Positions 34,244 through 42,876 of a DNA stretch of 64,000 bases are shown here, piece after piece. This DNA is from Pedobacter cryoconitis (GTDB lineage Bacteria > Bacteroidota > Bacteroidia > Sphingobacteriales > Sphingobacteriaceae), in contig NZ_JACHCE010000002.1 of the NCBI RefSeq assembly GCF_014200605.1, positions 177,300 to 241,299 on the forward strand, in the 5' to 3' direction. Made by a program: the position numbers and the translations under genes. Under the pieces are notes generated by a model, which saw nothing but the letters and a program-made list of their open reading frames with translations, made no database searches and was not told where the DNA came from. Every line of letters begins with the position of its first letter. The stretch's first letter is position 1.

Positions 34244-36385
34244 TTAATTTGTTTCTTTTTCAAGACGGCGTTTTTCCCGTCTCTCTCTTCGCAATTCTTT
34301 TCTTGTTTTTTTTACGGTGTCCTGTACTGTTAATTGTTTTGTTGTGGTATCCTTTTTAGACCTTCCAAATAGCCTGTCAAAAAGGTTTTTTGATTCGTCC
34401 TGCATTTTAACAGGCGCATCAGTATCTGTGTCAAAGGCAGCAGTATCAACTTTTGCCGAATCAGGCAGCAGATAACGGCGTAAACCTTCTCTTAGTCTTA
34501 CATTATAAAAGCCATACCCACTCGTATCAGCAGGCGTTAAACCCCGCTTGGCCATAATTCTGCCCATATACCTGAAATAGGGCAGCATATAGTCTTTCAG
34601 TCCACCGTCACCACGGAACTTGAACATCGCGATTTTAGGACGCGGAACAATATTCGCTAAAAATATACCTTCTCCTATGCTCAGGTCTGCCGGGCTTTTT
34701 CCAAAATACTGTCTGGATGCTTCACCAATTCCATAAATATTTTTACCCATTTCAATGATATTGAAATAGACCTCAAGCATCCTTTGTTTGCTGATGAGGC
34801 GATTGTTTTCAATTAACCAGACAATCAGAATTTCCTCTGCTTTACGGGCAAGTGTTTTTTGTCTGCTTAAGAATACGTTTTTTACCAGCTGCATTGAAAT
34901 CGTACTTCCACCCCTGACAAATTTTTTCTCCTTGAAATTAATCACGAAAGATTTACGGATAGATTCCTCTACAAAACCTTTGTGTGTGTAAAAAGAAGGG
35001 TCTTCGGAAGTTAACAGCGCATTTTTGAAATTACTGGAAATCTGAGCCAGTGGTGTGTAGTTCGGGTTAGCAGGCCCAATGGTGATATCACGCATAGGTT
35101 TCCCGTATTCGTAAGGGGTGTATATGAAAGTCTCATTGATTTTCTGCAGGTTCAATTTACCCCATTTAACTATTTTAAAATTGTATGGGGTTAGGGAAGA
35201 ATTAAATTTCAGACTGTCAGGTGTGCTGCTGTCCAGGTAGAAATTGAGATCATACTTAATTTTCCCTTTAACCTGTAATCCATCCAGCGACTCAAATAAT
35301 CCTTCCGGAAAGGCATTGAGAACAGCCTGCGCATCCTGTTCATCAGCATGCAGTTTTACTTCGTATATTTTATGAGGAGATAAAGTGTACTTTAAGTAAG
35401 GATGGATAGCCGCATCTTTTAAAAACACAGTTGATGTACTGTCAAGCGCAACAAAGTTTGGTCCGATCAGCATGTCTGCATCAATCTTTGCATTCTTTAC
35501 TATAATATCGTTTGAAGCGATCTTAGGATGATTGATCAATAGGTTTTTTACAGACCAGGAACCTGTAATCTTAAAATTATCACCGCTGTATTCTGCGCTT
35601 TTCATTTCAGTTCTGACTGTATCAAAACTAAGTTTAGCATGCAATTTATTCTCCAGATAAGGCAATTCTACCTTTTGACCATCGGCGAAGAAAATGACGT
35701 CCATTTGCTTTTTTCCTGGTTTTAATTTACCATCAATATGCCAGGTCGCCTCATGATCATTCACCAGAATAGTTGATTTTAAGTCTCCGCCATCAATTGT
35801 GGCAGTTGTAGTCATTAAATTCAGTTTTGCGGTATCGTTGTCATTCAGTGTAAACAGCAGGTTTTTCATCTCCATATCATCGGGGATCTTATTTAATACC
35901 TGGTTAAGCACATCATGTGCAATTTCGCTCAGATCAATTTTGGCTTTATTGTCTTTTTTGTCTTTCTTTTTTCTTTTAAGGATAAAATCCAGGTTGGTAA
36001 GACTATCCTTTAAAACCACATTTACTTTTCCCGTATTTAAAACAACTTCCGCCAGTTTAACATCTCCAAAAAGTAAAGGGAAGAGCTTAACACCTACAGT
36101 CAGATCATTCACAGTAGATAAAGTGTCTCTGTCTTTTGGTACGACAGAAATATTTTTCATATGCACGGTACTTAGTCCGTTAAAACCGGCATCACCTATT
36201 TTAATGGCTAACCCATAATCAGTATCTGCTTTTTTTATAGCCTTAGCTATCATTTGTTTAAGTAAAGCCTCTCTTTTGCTATAAGCAATAGAACCCAGGA
36301 TGATGATTAACACAAGAAATACCCCTAGAACCCATGCACCTGCTTTGATGTATTTTTTAGGGATGTTTATTTTTGGAAGACGCAT
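34244..36385 (-). CDS. AsmA-like/GT51 transglycosylase fusion protein
   Basis: A 713-residue inner-membrane protein. Residues 15-35 form one membrane segment. Residues 40-435 are a beta-rich, repeat-like region resembling AsmA/DUF748-type periplasmic domains. The GT51 transglycosylase domain follows from about 440, with catalytic Glu461 in E-D-P-S-F-Y-T-H-K-G, R-G-G-S-T-I-S-M-Q-L-V-K-N and E-x-x-L-x-x-Y-F-N-I-I-E-M-G. No penicillin-binding transpeptidase domain follows; the tail is Lys/Arg/Asp-rich. It should polymerise lipid II glycan strands; monofunctional enzymes are normally about 240 residues, so the long periplasmic part is the notable feature. Confidence 0.85.
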   Translation of the reverse strand: MRLPKINIPKKYIKAGAWVLGVFLVLIIILGSIAYSKREALLKQMIAKAIKKADTDYGLAIKIGDAGFNGLSTVHMKNISVVPKDRDTLSTVNDLTVGVKLFPLLFGDVKLAEVVLNTGKVNVVLKDSLTNLDFILKRKKKDKKDNKAKIDLSEIAHDVLNQVLNKIPDDMEMKNLLFTLNDNDTAKLNLMTTTATIDGGDLKSTILVNDHEATWHIDGKLKPGKKQMDVIFFADGQKVELPYLENKLHAKLSFDTVRTEMKSAEYSGDNFKITGSWSVKNLLINHPKIASNDIIVKNAKIDADMLIGPNFVALDSTSTVFLKDAAIHPYLKYTLSPHKIYEVKLHADEQDAQAVLNAFPEGLFESLDGLQVKGKIKYDLNFYLDSSTPDSLKFNSSLTPYNFKIVKWGKLNLQKINETFIYTPYEYGKPMRDITIGPANPNYTPLAQISSNFKNALLTSEDPSFYTHKGFVEESIRKSFVINFKEKKFVRGGSTISMQLVKNVFLSRQKTLARKAEEILIVWLIENNRLISKQRMLEVYFNIIEMGKNIYGIGEASRQYFGKSPADLSIGEGIFLANIVPRPKIAMFKFRGDGGLKDYMLPYFRYMGRIMAKRGLTPADTSGYGFYNVRLREGLRRYLLPDSAKVDTAAFDTDTDAPVKMQDESKNLFDRLFGRSKKDTTTKQLTVQDTVKKTRKELRRERREKRRLEKETN

Positions 36386-36503
36386 GCTGTAAAATAGATG
36401 TTTAATTGCTTAACGCTAAATGCAAATGTTTATTTCGTGTTAAAATTACACTTAAAAAGCCTAAAATCAATTAATTGTAAGGTCCTTTTGTTAATTTTGG
36501 GCA

Positions 36504-37580
36504 ATGAATATTAGCAACGAACAGGTTTTAGCTGCTTTAAGAAATGTCGAAGACCCTGATCTTAAAAAAGATCTGGTGACATTGAACATGATTAAAGAGC
36601 TGAGCATCGAAGATAAAAAAATAAGTTTCACTCTAGAACTCACCACTCCTGCGTGTCCAATGAAGGATATGCTTAAGAATGCATGCTTCAATGCGATCAG
36701 GCATTTCGTAGACAAGGAAGCGGAAATAAATATTAAAATTACCTCAAGGGTAACAAAACCAAACGACACTACCCAGTTGAAAGATATTAAAAATATCATT
36801 TTAGTCTCTTCAGGTAAAGGTGGAGTTGGAAAATCGACAGTGGCCAGTAACCTTGCTGTTACTTTAGCAGCAGATGGAGCTAAAGTTGGTTTAATTGACG
36901 CAGATATTTACGGGCCATCAGTACCTACTATGTTTGGTCTTGCTGGTGCTAAACCAAGTGCAAGAGAAACAGCAGATGGAAAAACACTGATCCTGCCGAT
37001 AGAAAAATATGGAATTAAGCTGTTATCATTAGGTTTCTTTGCAGACCCGGATCAGCCAGTACCATGGCGCGGCCCAATGGCTTCTAATGCAATTAAACAG
37101 TTATTTAATGATGCAGACTGGGGAGAACTGGATTACCTGATTGTGGATCTTCCTCCGGGCACGGGAGATATTCATATTACGATTACCCAAAGTTTCCCAA
37201 TTGCAGGGGCTGTAATTGTAACTACACCGCAACAGGTTGCTTTAGCAGATACCAGAAAGGGACTTGCGATGTTCAGAATGCCGGGAATAAATATTCCTGT
37301 ATTAGGAGTAATTGAAAATATGGCTTACTTTACGCCAGAAGAATTACCTGAAAACAAGTATTATATTTTCGGTAAAGATGGTGGAAAGGCTTTGGCAGCT
37401 TCTTTTGACGTTCCGTTTTTAGGTGAAATACCTTTAGTACAGGGAATTACAGAAGGCGGAGATAGTGGTACGCCAATTGCAATGGATAAAGAGAGTCAAA
37501 CCGCTATTGCATTCTCTGAAATGGCAGGAAAGATTGCACAACAGATTGCAATTAATAATGCATTGCGGACAGAGTGCTAA
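36504..37580 (+). CDS. Iron-sulfur cluster carrier ATPase, Mrp/ApbC family
   Basis: A 358-residue P-loop protein that binds and transfers Fe-S clusters. It has an N-terminal MIP18/DUF59 domain (about 1-85) and a deviant Walker A motif S-G-K-G-G-V-G-K-S-T near residue 103. Further motifs are D-A-D-I-Y-G-P-S near 132 and D-L-P-P-G-T-G-D near 217. The typical CxxC near the C terminus (C-P-x-C) is not obvious. A NifU-type scaffold gene follows by 32 bp, supporting an Fe-S role. Confidence 0.9.
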   Translation: MNISNEQVLAALRNVEDPDLKKDLVTLNMIKELSIEDKKISFTLELTTPACPMKDMLKNACFNAIRHFVDKEAEINIKITSRVTKPNDTTQLKDIKNIILVSSGKGGVGKSTVASNLAVTLAADGAKVGLIDADIYGPSVPTMFGLAGAKPSARETADGKTLILPIEKYGIKLLSLGFFADPDQPVPWRGPMASNAIKQLFNDADWGELDYLIVDLPPGTGDIHITITQSFPIAGAVIVTTPQQVALADTRKGLAMFRMPGINIPVLGVIENMAYFTPEELPENKYYIFGKDGGKALAASFDVPFLGEIPLVQGITEGGDSGTPIAMDKESQTAIAFSEMAGKIAQQIAINNALRTEC

Positions 37581-37612
37581 AAAATTAGTAAATTTATATT
37601 TTAAAATATATC

Positions 37613-37858
37613 ATGGATTTAAAAGAACAAGTAGAGCTGGCATTAGAGACTATCCGTCCTTATCTTAAGGCAGATGGCGGAGATGTTGCGATAGAAGAAA
37701 TTACGCCGGATAATGTTGTTAAGTTGAAGTTATTGGGGAACTGCGGATCTTGTAAAATGAGCTTTATGACTATGAAAGCAGGCATTGAGCAGGCTATTAT
37801 GAAAGCTGTACCACAAATTACTGCGGTTGAAGCGATTAACCTGACTGAATCAGTTTAG
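37613..37858 (+). CDS. NifU C-terminal domain Fe-S scaffold protein
   Basis: An 81-residue NifU-like/Nfu protein. The scaffold Cys pair is in G-N-C-G-S-C-K-M-S (about residues 43-51), preceded by Y-L-K-A-D-G-G-D-V. It should assemble or carry a cluster between two subunits. It probably works with the Mrp ATPase encoded just upstream. Confidence 0.92.
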   Translation: MDLKEQVELALETIRPYLKADGGDVAIEEITPDNVVKLKLLGNCGSCKMSFMTMKAGIEQAIMKAVPQITAVEAINLTESV

Positions 37859-37881
37859 CATTTAACAAAATTTAACTAGTC

Positions 37882-37906
37882 ACTGTAAGAATTACAGTTA
37901 TTTTTG
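37882..37906 (+). terminator. Terminator-like hairpin after the NifU gene
   Basis: ACTGTAA pairs with TTACAGT around GAA, followed by TATTTTTG. The stem is only 7 bp and AT-rich, so efficiency is doubtful. TATTTTTG also matches the -7 consensus, but no TTG lies at the right distance. Confidence 0.45.
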
Positions 37907-37910
37907 TACG

Positions 37911-38552
37911 ATGAAATACATTTTTGCCGTCGTTTTGATTTTTTTTACTGGGGCGCTGTTTGCACAACAAACGCCTTCAGGGAAGAAATTGATCCAATTT
38001 TCTGGTATTATAACAGACAGGGACAGTGGTTTTGTTGTCCCTTACGTGACTATAACGAATAAAACTAACCAGGATCAGCGTTATGGCGCTAATTATAAAG
38101 GTTACTTTTCATTCGTAGCCCATCCGGGAGATACTTTAATATACAATGCGATTGGATATACTGATAAAGTCGTTCTGATTCCACCGGATATTAAAGATTC
38201 GAAGTATACAGCGATGGTAAAAATGAAATCGGAAATTATTTACCTGCCGGCAGTCCGTGTTTATCCCTGGGCCACTGTCGAAGAATTTACAAAAGACTTT
38301 CTGGCGATGAAGGTTGCTGATGATGATATGGAAATCGCGAGGAAAAATATGTCCTCACATTCTATTAATGGGAAGATTCAATATCTCCCCAGGGATGCTG
38401 GAGAGATATCTTCTACGAATTTCCGTATAGATCAGGAAAGGGCATTGAATAAAAATATGGTGCAGAGTAATCCTTTATTGAATCCTTTTGCCTGGGGTAA
38501 ATTAATGCAGCAGATTTTTAGTGGTGATAAAAGCAGGCAAAACAACAATTAA
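37911..38552 (+). CDS. Exported protein with carboxypeptidase-regulatory-like domain
   Basis: A 213-residue protein with a signal peptide (1-18, A-L-F-A-Q). A beta-sandwich CarboxypepD_reg-like domain follows (about 28-105; F-S-G-I-I-T-D-R-D-S-G, then G-Y-F-S-F-V-A and I-Y-N-A-I-G-Y), with a non-conserved C-terminal region. Such domains are common in Bacteroidota surface proteins; the function is unknown. The stop overlaps that of the convergent def gene by 4 bp. A similar protein is encoded at 57173. Confidence 0.7.
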   Translation: MKYIFAVVLIFFTGALFAQQTPSGKKLIQFSGIITDRDSGFVVPYVTITNKTNQDQRYGANYKGYFSFVAHPGDTLIYNAIGYTDKVVLIPPDIKDSKYTAMVKMKSEIIYLPAVRVYPWATVEEFTKDFLAMKVADDDMEIARKNMSSHSINGKIQYLPRDAGEISSTNFRIDQERALNKNMVQSNPLLNPFAWGKLMQQIFSGDKSRQNNN

Positions 38553-39112
38553 CGTTTTTTATTACGCTGTTGTGGAAATTTCATCCTGTAGTCTGCGTGA
38601 ACATCTCCCTTTGAAATTGAATCCAGCTTAGATTTAAGCATTCTTTTACGCAATAAACTTAGCGTATCTGTAAATAGCTTTCCTTCAATATGGTCATATT
38701 CATGCTGCACAACACGTGCTGGCATACCTGACAAAGCTTCTTCATGTAGTTTCCAATTCTCATCATAGTATTGAACCCTTACATTAGGTTTGCGGAATAC
38801 ATCTTCTCTGATTTCCGGGATACTCAGGCAGCCTTCAGTAAAAGCCCATGGCTCACCTGTTTCTTCCAGAATAACAGCATTAATAAACACTCTTTTGAAA
38901 CCTTCCTGGCCATCCTCGTCTGCACCTGTATCAACGATGAATAATCTGATTGGCAGTCCAACCTGGGGCGCAGCCAGACCAACACCACTTGCTGCGTACA
39001 TGGTGTCAAACATATTACTGATCAGTTTTTGTAAATCCGGAAAGTTTTCATCAATGCTTTGGCATACTTTCCTTAAAACCGGATCTCCATAAGCTACAAT
39101 TGGTAATTTCAT
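38549..39112 (-). CDS. def: Peptide deformylase
   Basis: A 187-residue Fe/Zn hydrolase that removes N-formyl groups from nascent proteins. All three motifs are present: G-V-G-L-A-A-P-Q-V-G near residue 44, E-G-C-L-S-I-P near 93 (metal Cys) and Q-H-E-Y-D-H near 136 (metal His pair and catalytic Glu). The 136-bp upstream region carries a large inverted repeat. Confidence 0.95.
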   Translation of the reverse strand: MKLPIVAYGDPVLRKVCQSIDENFPDLQKLISNMFDTMYAASGVGLAAPQVGLPIRLFIVDTGADEDGQEGFKRVFINAVILEETGEPWAFTEGCLSIPEIREDVFRKPNVRVQYYDENWKLHEEALSGMPARVVQHEYDHIEGKLFTDTLSLLRKRMLKSKLDSISKGDVHADYRMKFPQQRNKKR

Positions 39113-39141
39113 CTATATAATATTTTTTGATCTGTTTAATA

Positions 39142-39198
39142 CATACAATTTGTATGCTATTCTGTTGGCGATCATTTGCTGTAAACAGAATAGTATAC
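39142..39198. repeat. Nested inverted repeats upstream of def
   Basis: CATACAATTTGTATG (39142-39156) is a perfect odd-centred palindrome. Overlapping it, GTATGCTATTCTGTT (39152-39166) pairs at 14 of 15 positions with AACAGAATAGTATAC (39184-39198) around a 17-nt loop. The two pairings share bases, so they exclude each other. On the minus strand TACTTTTG (39205-39198) abuts the right arm and may be the def -7 element, though no TTG lies at the ideal distance. Possible operator or alternative RNA hairpins. Confidence 0.55.
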
Positions 39199-39248
39199 AA
39201 AAGTACGAATATTAGAGCCTGTTTAAAATTTATCTTTCAGGCTGTCCC

Positions 39249-40487
39249 TTACCCTAATGGGTAAAAGGTTAGGACACTAAGATTTTTTTCATCCAGAATT
39301 TCGTCTGCAATCTGTGCCATATCGGCTGTATTTACAGCCTCTATTTTCTCAAAAACTGTTTCCAGGCTATCAATTTTATTATAATCAATCAGACTTTTTG
39401 CCATAGAGACAATTAAACCAATCCTGTTTTCTTCTCCAAGCGCAATCTGTCCGATAAACTTATTTTTTGCTTTCTGGAGTTGTACTTCAGTTAAAGGGTT
39501 CTCCCTGATTTTTTTAAATTCTTTATAGATAAGTGATTGTGCCCTGTTCACTTTTTCTTTATCGGTACCAAAATATAAGGTGAAAATACCAGTATCACTT
39601 AAAGGGCTGTATCCTGATTCTATACTATAGGCAATCCCATGTTTTTCTCTGATCTGTAAATTCAGAATTGAACTCATTCCAGTACCGCATAATAAATTAT
39701 TCAGTAATAAAAGGCCGGTTTTGAAAGGATGATGCAAAGAATAAGCCGTAGAACCAATCATTGTATGTGCCTGCATGATCGGTTTTTGATCAATACGTGT
39801 AATTACTGCTGATGTGGCAGGTGCTTTTCTGTTCTCCAGCTGGATGTTTTCAGGAATTGCTTCATAATATTTAGTAAAGATTTTAACGGCTTTAGGGAGG
39901 CTGTAATTCCCTAAAACGGCAATAACAATCTTATCTGTGCTATAATTGGCTGCAATAAAATCTTTGATATCCTGCTGAGAGAGCTTATTCACACTTTCTG
40001 TTGTTCCCAGGATATTCCTGCCTAATGAATGGTCAGCAAATACCATATCTTCAAAATCATCGTAGATAGCTTCTTCAGGCTGGTCGAGATAAGAAGCGAT
40101 CTCATCTAAGATAACCCCTTTTTCTTTTTCCATTTCCTCTTCAGGAAAAGTAGAATGGAATACAATATCATTGAAAAGCTCCAGTGTCCTGTCTAAATAG
40201 GGATGAAGAAAGGAAGCATGGATACAAGTATATTCTTTTGTCGTATAGGCATTTAAATCTGCTCCAACACTTTCTAACCTGTTCAGTATCTGGTTTGTAT
40301 TGCGTTTTTCTGTACGTTTAAAGATTAAATGCTCAATAAAATGGGCAAGCCCGGCCTGACTTTCAGTTTCATCGCGTGAACCACTGTTCACTATAATACA
40401 AGCGTGAGAAATTGCTGATGCAGAAGGCACGTGAAGAAGACGAATGCCATTAGGCAGTGTGTGTACATTATATTCCATTCTTTGCAA
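39249..40487 (-). CDS. M16 family zinc metallopeptidase (processing-peptidase-like)
   Basis: A 412-residue protein with the inverted zinc motif H-x-x-E-H (His49-Phe-Ile-Glu52-His53) and a downstream Glu in the K-G-V-I-L-D-E-I region near 125, as expected for M16 peptidases. It has an N-terminal catalytic half and a C-terminal M16_C half. No signal peptide is seen, so it is probably cytoplasmic. It lies 42 bp downstream of two polytopic membrane protein genes on the same strand. Confidence 0.9.
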   Translation of the reverse strand: MQRMEYNVHTLPNGIRLLHVPSASAISHACIIVNSGSRDETESQAGLAHFIEHLIFKRTEKRNTNQILNRLESVGADLNAYTTKEYTCIHASFLHPYLDRTLELFNDIVFHSTFPEEEMEKEKGVILDEIASYLDQPEEAIYDDFEDMVFADHSLGRNILGTTESVNKLSQQDIKDFIAANYSTDKIVIAVLGNYSLPKAVKIFTKYYEAIPENIQLENRKAPATSAVITRIDQKPIMQAHTMIGSTAYSLHHPFKTGLLLLNNLLCGTGMSSILNLQIREKHGIAYSIESGYSPLSDTGIFTLYFGTDKEKVNRAQSLIYKEFKKIRENPLTEVQLQKAKNKFIGQIALGEENRIGLIVSMAKSLIDYNKIDSLETVFEKIEAVNTADMAQIADEILDEKNLSVLTFYPLG

Positions 40488-40528
40488 AGATACAGAAGAA
40501 CATTGCTAACCTATTGTAATATTCTTTC

Positions 40529-41722
40529 CTAAAAAGAGGAAGACGAACCACCTCCGCCAAAGTCACCACCGCCAAACCTGTCTGCTGTTCCCTGGGGAGT
40601 ATCCAGCTGGGTACTGGCAATGATCAGTGACTCCACATTGATCCCGCCAGCGATAGTATCTTCCTGTAATCCTTCAGAAGTAAATCCATATTTCGGTGTT
40701 TTAAGATACTTTATAGCCCAATAAGAACCTCCAAGTATAATCAGCCCAAATAAAACCAGCGTACTTTCAATAGGTAATACATGATAGTAATTTTTAAAAG
40801 TAACCGCAGCAATAGCAATTAAAACCAGGCCGGTACGCAGTAGAATTACATTTTTTTTATAAAGACCAAAACCAACGTATATAAACGGAACAAGAATCGT
40901 CCATGGCCAGAAAAAAACAGGATAAGGGACTTTGTATGGCCCTATAGAAGTATAGCCGTACAATTTATTTCCTAAATGCTCAACCACGTAGTAATTTCCC
41001 GCAAGATATAACATAAGTAAACTTCCTGCCTGCAGCATAAGCAGACAATGCAGGTAATTAATAAATTTCGGACTGCCGCTTTTCGATAAGGAAAAATAAT
41101 AGACAATCGCAGAAAGCACGATTACTAAAAAAGGAATGATTGCAATACCAAAAGAAAGATTAAAGACAGCTAATACGACGGCAAGTACCAACGTGGATAG
41201 AAAGCAGAATAAAGCCATTAGGCTATCTGCGAACCTTAAGGTAAGGTACAAGCTCAGTATAAGGACAAAGCTAACTATAGGTGCCGGGGGCAGCATGTCA
41301 GTATAATTGTGATGATACCAGTTGTACTTCACTGTAATCCAGGTAAAAGCAACAGAAAATAAACCTCCGGAAATCCAGATCAGTGCATCATCTGTACCTG
41401 ATCTGAAATGATTTTTGTTTTTAACCACAAGTTCAAGTGCTGTATAGCTGATTAATCCTAAAAAGAATATCCAGCCACCGCTGTCTACTATACCTGAGTC
41501 CCAGAACATATAACTCAGTAAACAACCACCAAAAAGGGCTATAACACAGGTTAGAATAAATAATCCTGTTCTCACGAATATATTTGGAGAATAAAAACCA
41601 ACCGGATAAGCCTTCTCTATATTTTTAAACTCTTCTTTACTTAGATCCCCTGTAGCTAAGGGCACATTTATTTGATCCTGTATAAGCAGGTTCCTTAGCC
41701 ATGTTTTGTTATAGATGATCAT
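40529..41722 (-). CDS. Polytopic membrane protein with Gly/Ser-rich C-terminal tail
   Basis: A 397-residue protein with about ten membrane segments between residues 48 and 340. The end is F-G-G-G-D-F-G-G-G-G-S-S-S-S-F, a tail style seen in DUF2207 and TPM-domain membrane proteins. I do not recognise the core family. It overlaps the upstream DUF2157 gene by 4 bp, so the pair is translationally coupled and likely forms a complex. The function is unknown. Confidence 0.7.
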   Translation of the reverse strand: MIIYNKTWLRNLLIQDQINVPLATGDLSKEEFKNIEKAYPVGFYSPNIFVRTGLFILTCVIALFGGCLLSYMFWDSGIVDSGGWIFFLGLISYTALELVVKNKNHFRSGTDDALIWISGGLFSVAFTWITVKYNWYHHNYTDMLPPAPIVSFVLILSLYLTLRFADSLMALFCFLSTLVLAVVLAVFNLSFGIAIIPFLVIVLSAIVYYFSLSKSGSPKFINYLHCLLMLQAGSLLMLYLAGNYYVVEHLGNKLYGYTSIGPYKVPYPVFFWPWTILVPFIYVGFGLYKKNVILLRTGLVLIAIAAVTFKNYYHVLPIESTLVLFGLIILGGSYWAIKYLKTPKYGFTSEGLQEDTIAGGINVESLIIASTQLDTPQGTADRFGGGDFGGGGSSSSF

Positions 41723-42699
41723 ATTTCTTTAATTTTTTTATTCAGATGAATCAGGGCGATAATCAAACCGATTGCCGATCCAATAAAATAAAGTAACCCA
41801 ATTACGAAAGCAAGTTCTGAATCCATGCTGAACAGAACCCTTACAATCAATGTGCTGATCGCTACATAAGTGTAGAGAGTGATCAGTAAAAGGAAATAAA
41901 AAGATTTGCTCCTGAATGCATCTTTATATAAAACATATCCCAGAATCAGCACTGTAATTAACCATAGAAAGCTTAAAGAGTTCTCGTAAAAGCTGAAATA
42001 GCCGGTCAAAAGAGCAAGAAATGATATATTCAGCCCAAAATTATGATAGGTGAACTTAAAGTGCTTTTTGAAATTATACCTTTCTGAAAGATAAGCTGCA
42101 GCCAATAAAAGCATTCCTAAAAAAAGATAAGGAATAATTAAAGGATCACTGCTGTTGAATCCATTTGAAAGCATGGTATAAGGAGTTATTGTGGCACCGA
42201 GCCAAATAGCCAGATTGGTAATCGCCATGCTCAATACGCCTATATGATCAAATTCATAGGCCACGTAGAATAAAATAAGCATCGGAATAAAGGTCGCCAG
42301 TCCATAATTATTACCAAAGACCTGATACTGGACCTGAAGGTATCCTAAAAAGCTTAAAAGGCTCAGACAGCCTAATAACAGGATATAATCATAAAAAGAA
42401 CTGGGCGATTTAACTTTTCCCCTGCTAAAGGGATTTCTTTTTTTCACACAATAGACGAAGCAGCCGGCACAGATACCCGCGATGAAAAGTAAGATAAACT
42501 GGTGGCCGATCGTATCGATGTTTTTATAAATCAGAACGCCCAAACCGGTACTTAAAAGTGTCACACCAAGATATAACAGGGTTTTAAGCTCCCAGTGCAA
42601 AGAGAATAAAGGATTCTTATGTTTTTCAGCGATCTTTTCGAGTGTTTCGTCACTAATGAGCCCCTCGTGATGCAGCTTTTTATAGAGGTCAGTATCCAT
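41719..42699 (-). CDS. DUF2157 family membrane protein
   Basis: A 326-residue protein with an N-terminal cytoplasmic segment (L-H-H-E-G-L-I-S-D-E-T-L, typical of DUF2157) and about ten membrane helices from residue 38 onward. The family is of unknown function. It leads a minus-strand group with the Gly/Ser-tailed membrane protein and the M16 peptidase. It is divergent from htpG across a 177-bp gap. Confidence 0.75.
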   Translation of the reverse strand: MDTDLYKKLHHEGLISDETLEKIAEKHKNPLFSLHWELKTLLYLGVTLLSTGLGVLIYKNIDTIGHQFILLFIAGICAGCFVYCVKKRNPFSRGKVKSPSSFYDYILLLGCLSLLSFLGYLQVQYQVFGNNYGLATFIPMLILFYVAYEFDHIGVLSMAITNLAIWLGATITPYTMLSNGFNSSDPLIIPYLFLGMLLLAAAYLSERYNFKKHFKFTYHNFGLNISFLALLTGYFSFYENSLSFLWLITVLILGYVLYKDAFRSKSFYFLLLITLYTYVAISTLIVRVLFSMDSELAFVIGLLYFIGSAIGLIIALIHLNKKIKEI

Positions 42700-42801
42700 G
42701 TAATCAGGTAAAGATTTAATTTCTATTGTAAGCTTACGAAAATTTAATTGTTTAAGAGACAGTTTAATATTTATCTATTCATTTTTTTTAGTTTAATATA
42801 C

Positions 42802-42814
42802 TGTCAATTTGACA
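42802..42814. promoter_or_regulatory. TGTCAATTTGACA palindrome upstream of htpG
   Basis: TGTCAA-T-TTGACA is a perfect inverted repeat with a single-base centre, 62 bp upstream of the htpG start, in the gap shared with the divergent DUF2157 gene. It is not a CIRCE element. It may be a stress-regulator site; assignment is by position only. Confidence 0.5.
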
Positions 42815-42876
42815 ACTAAAATCAAATTGGAACATCCCTTGATAAAGCCGTTATGTACTTAAAAATGAGTTAACAT

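Noticed and set aside
36492..36499. TAATTTTG as a promoter for mrp
   Set aside because: It matches the -7 consensus but lies 5 bp from the start codon and lacks a spaced TTG.
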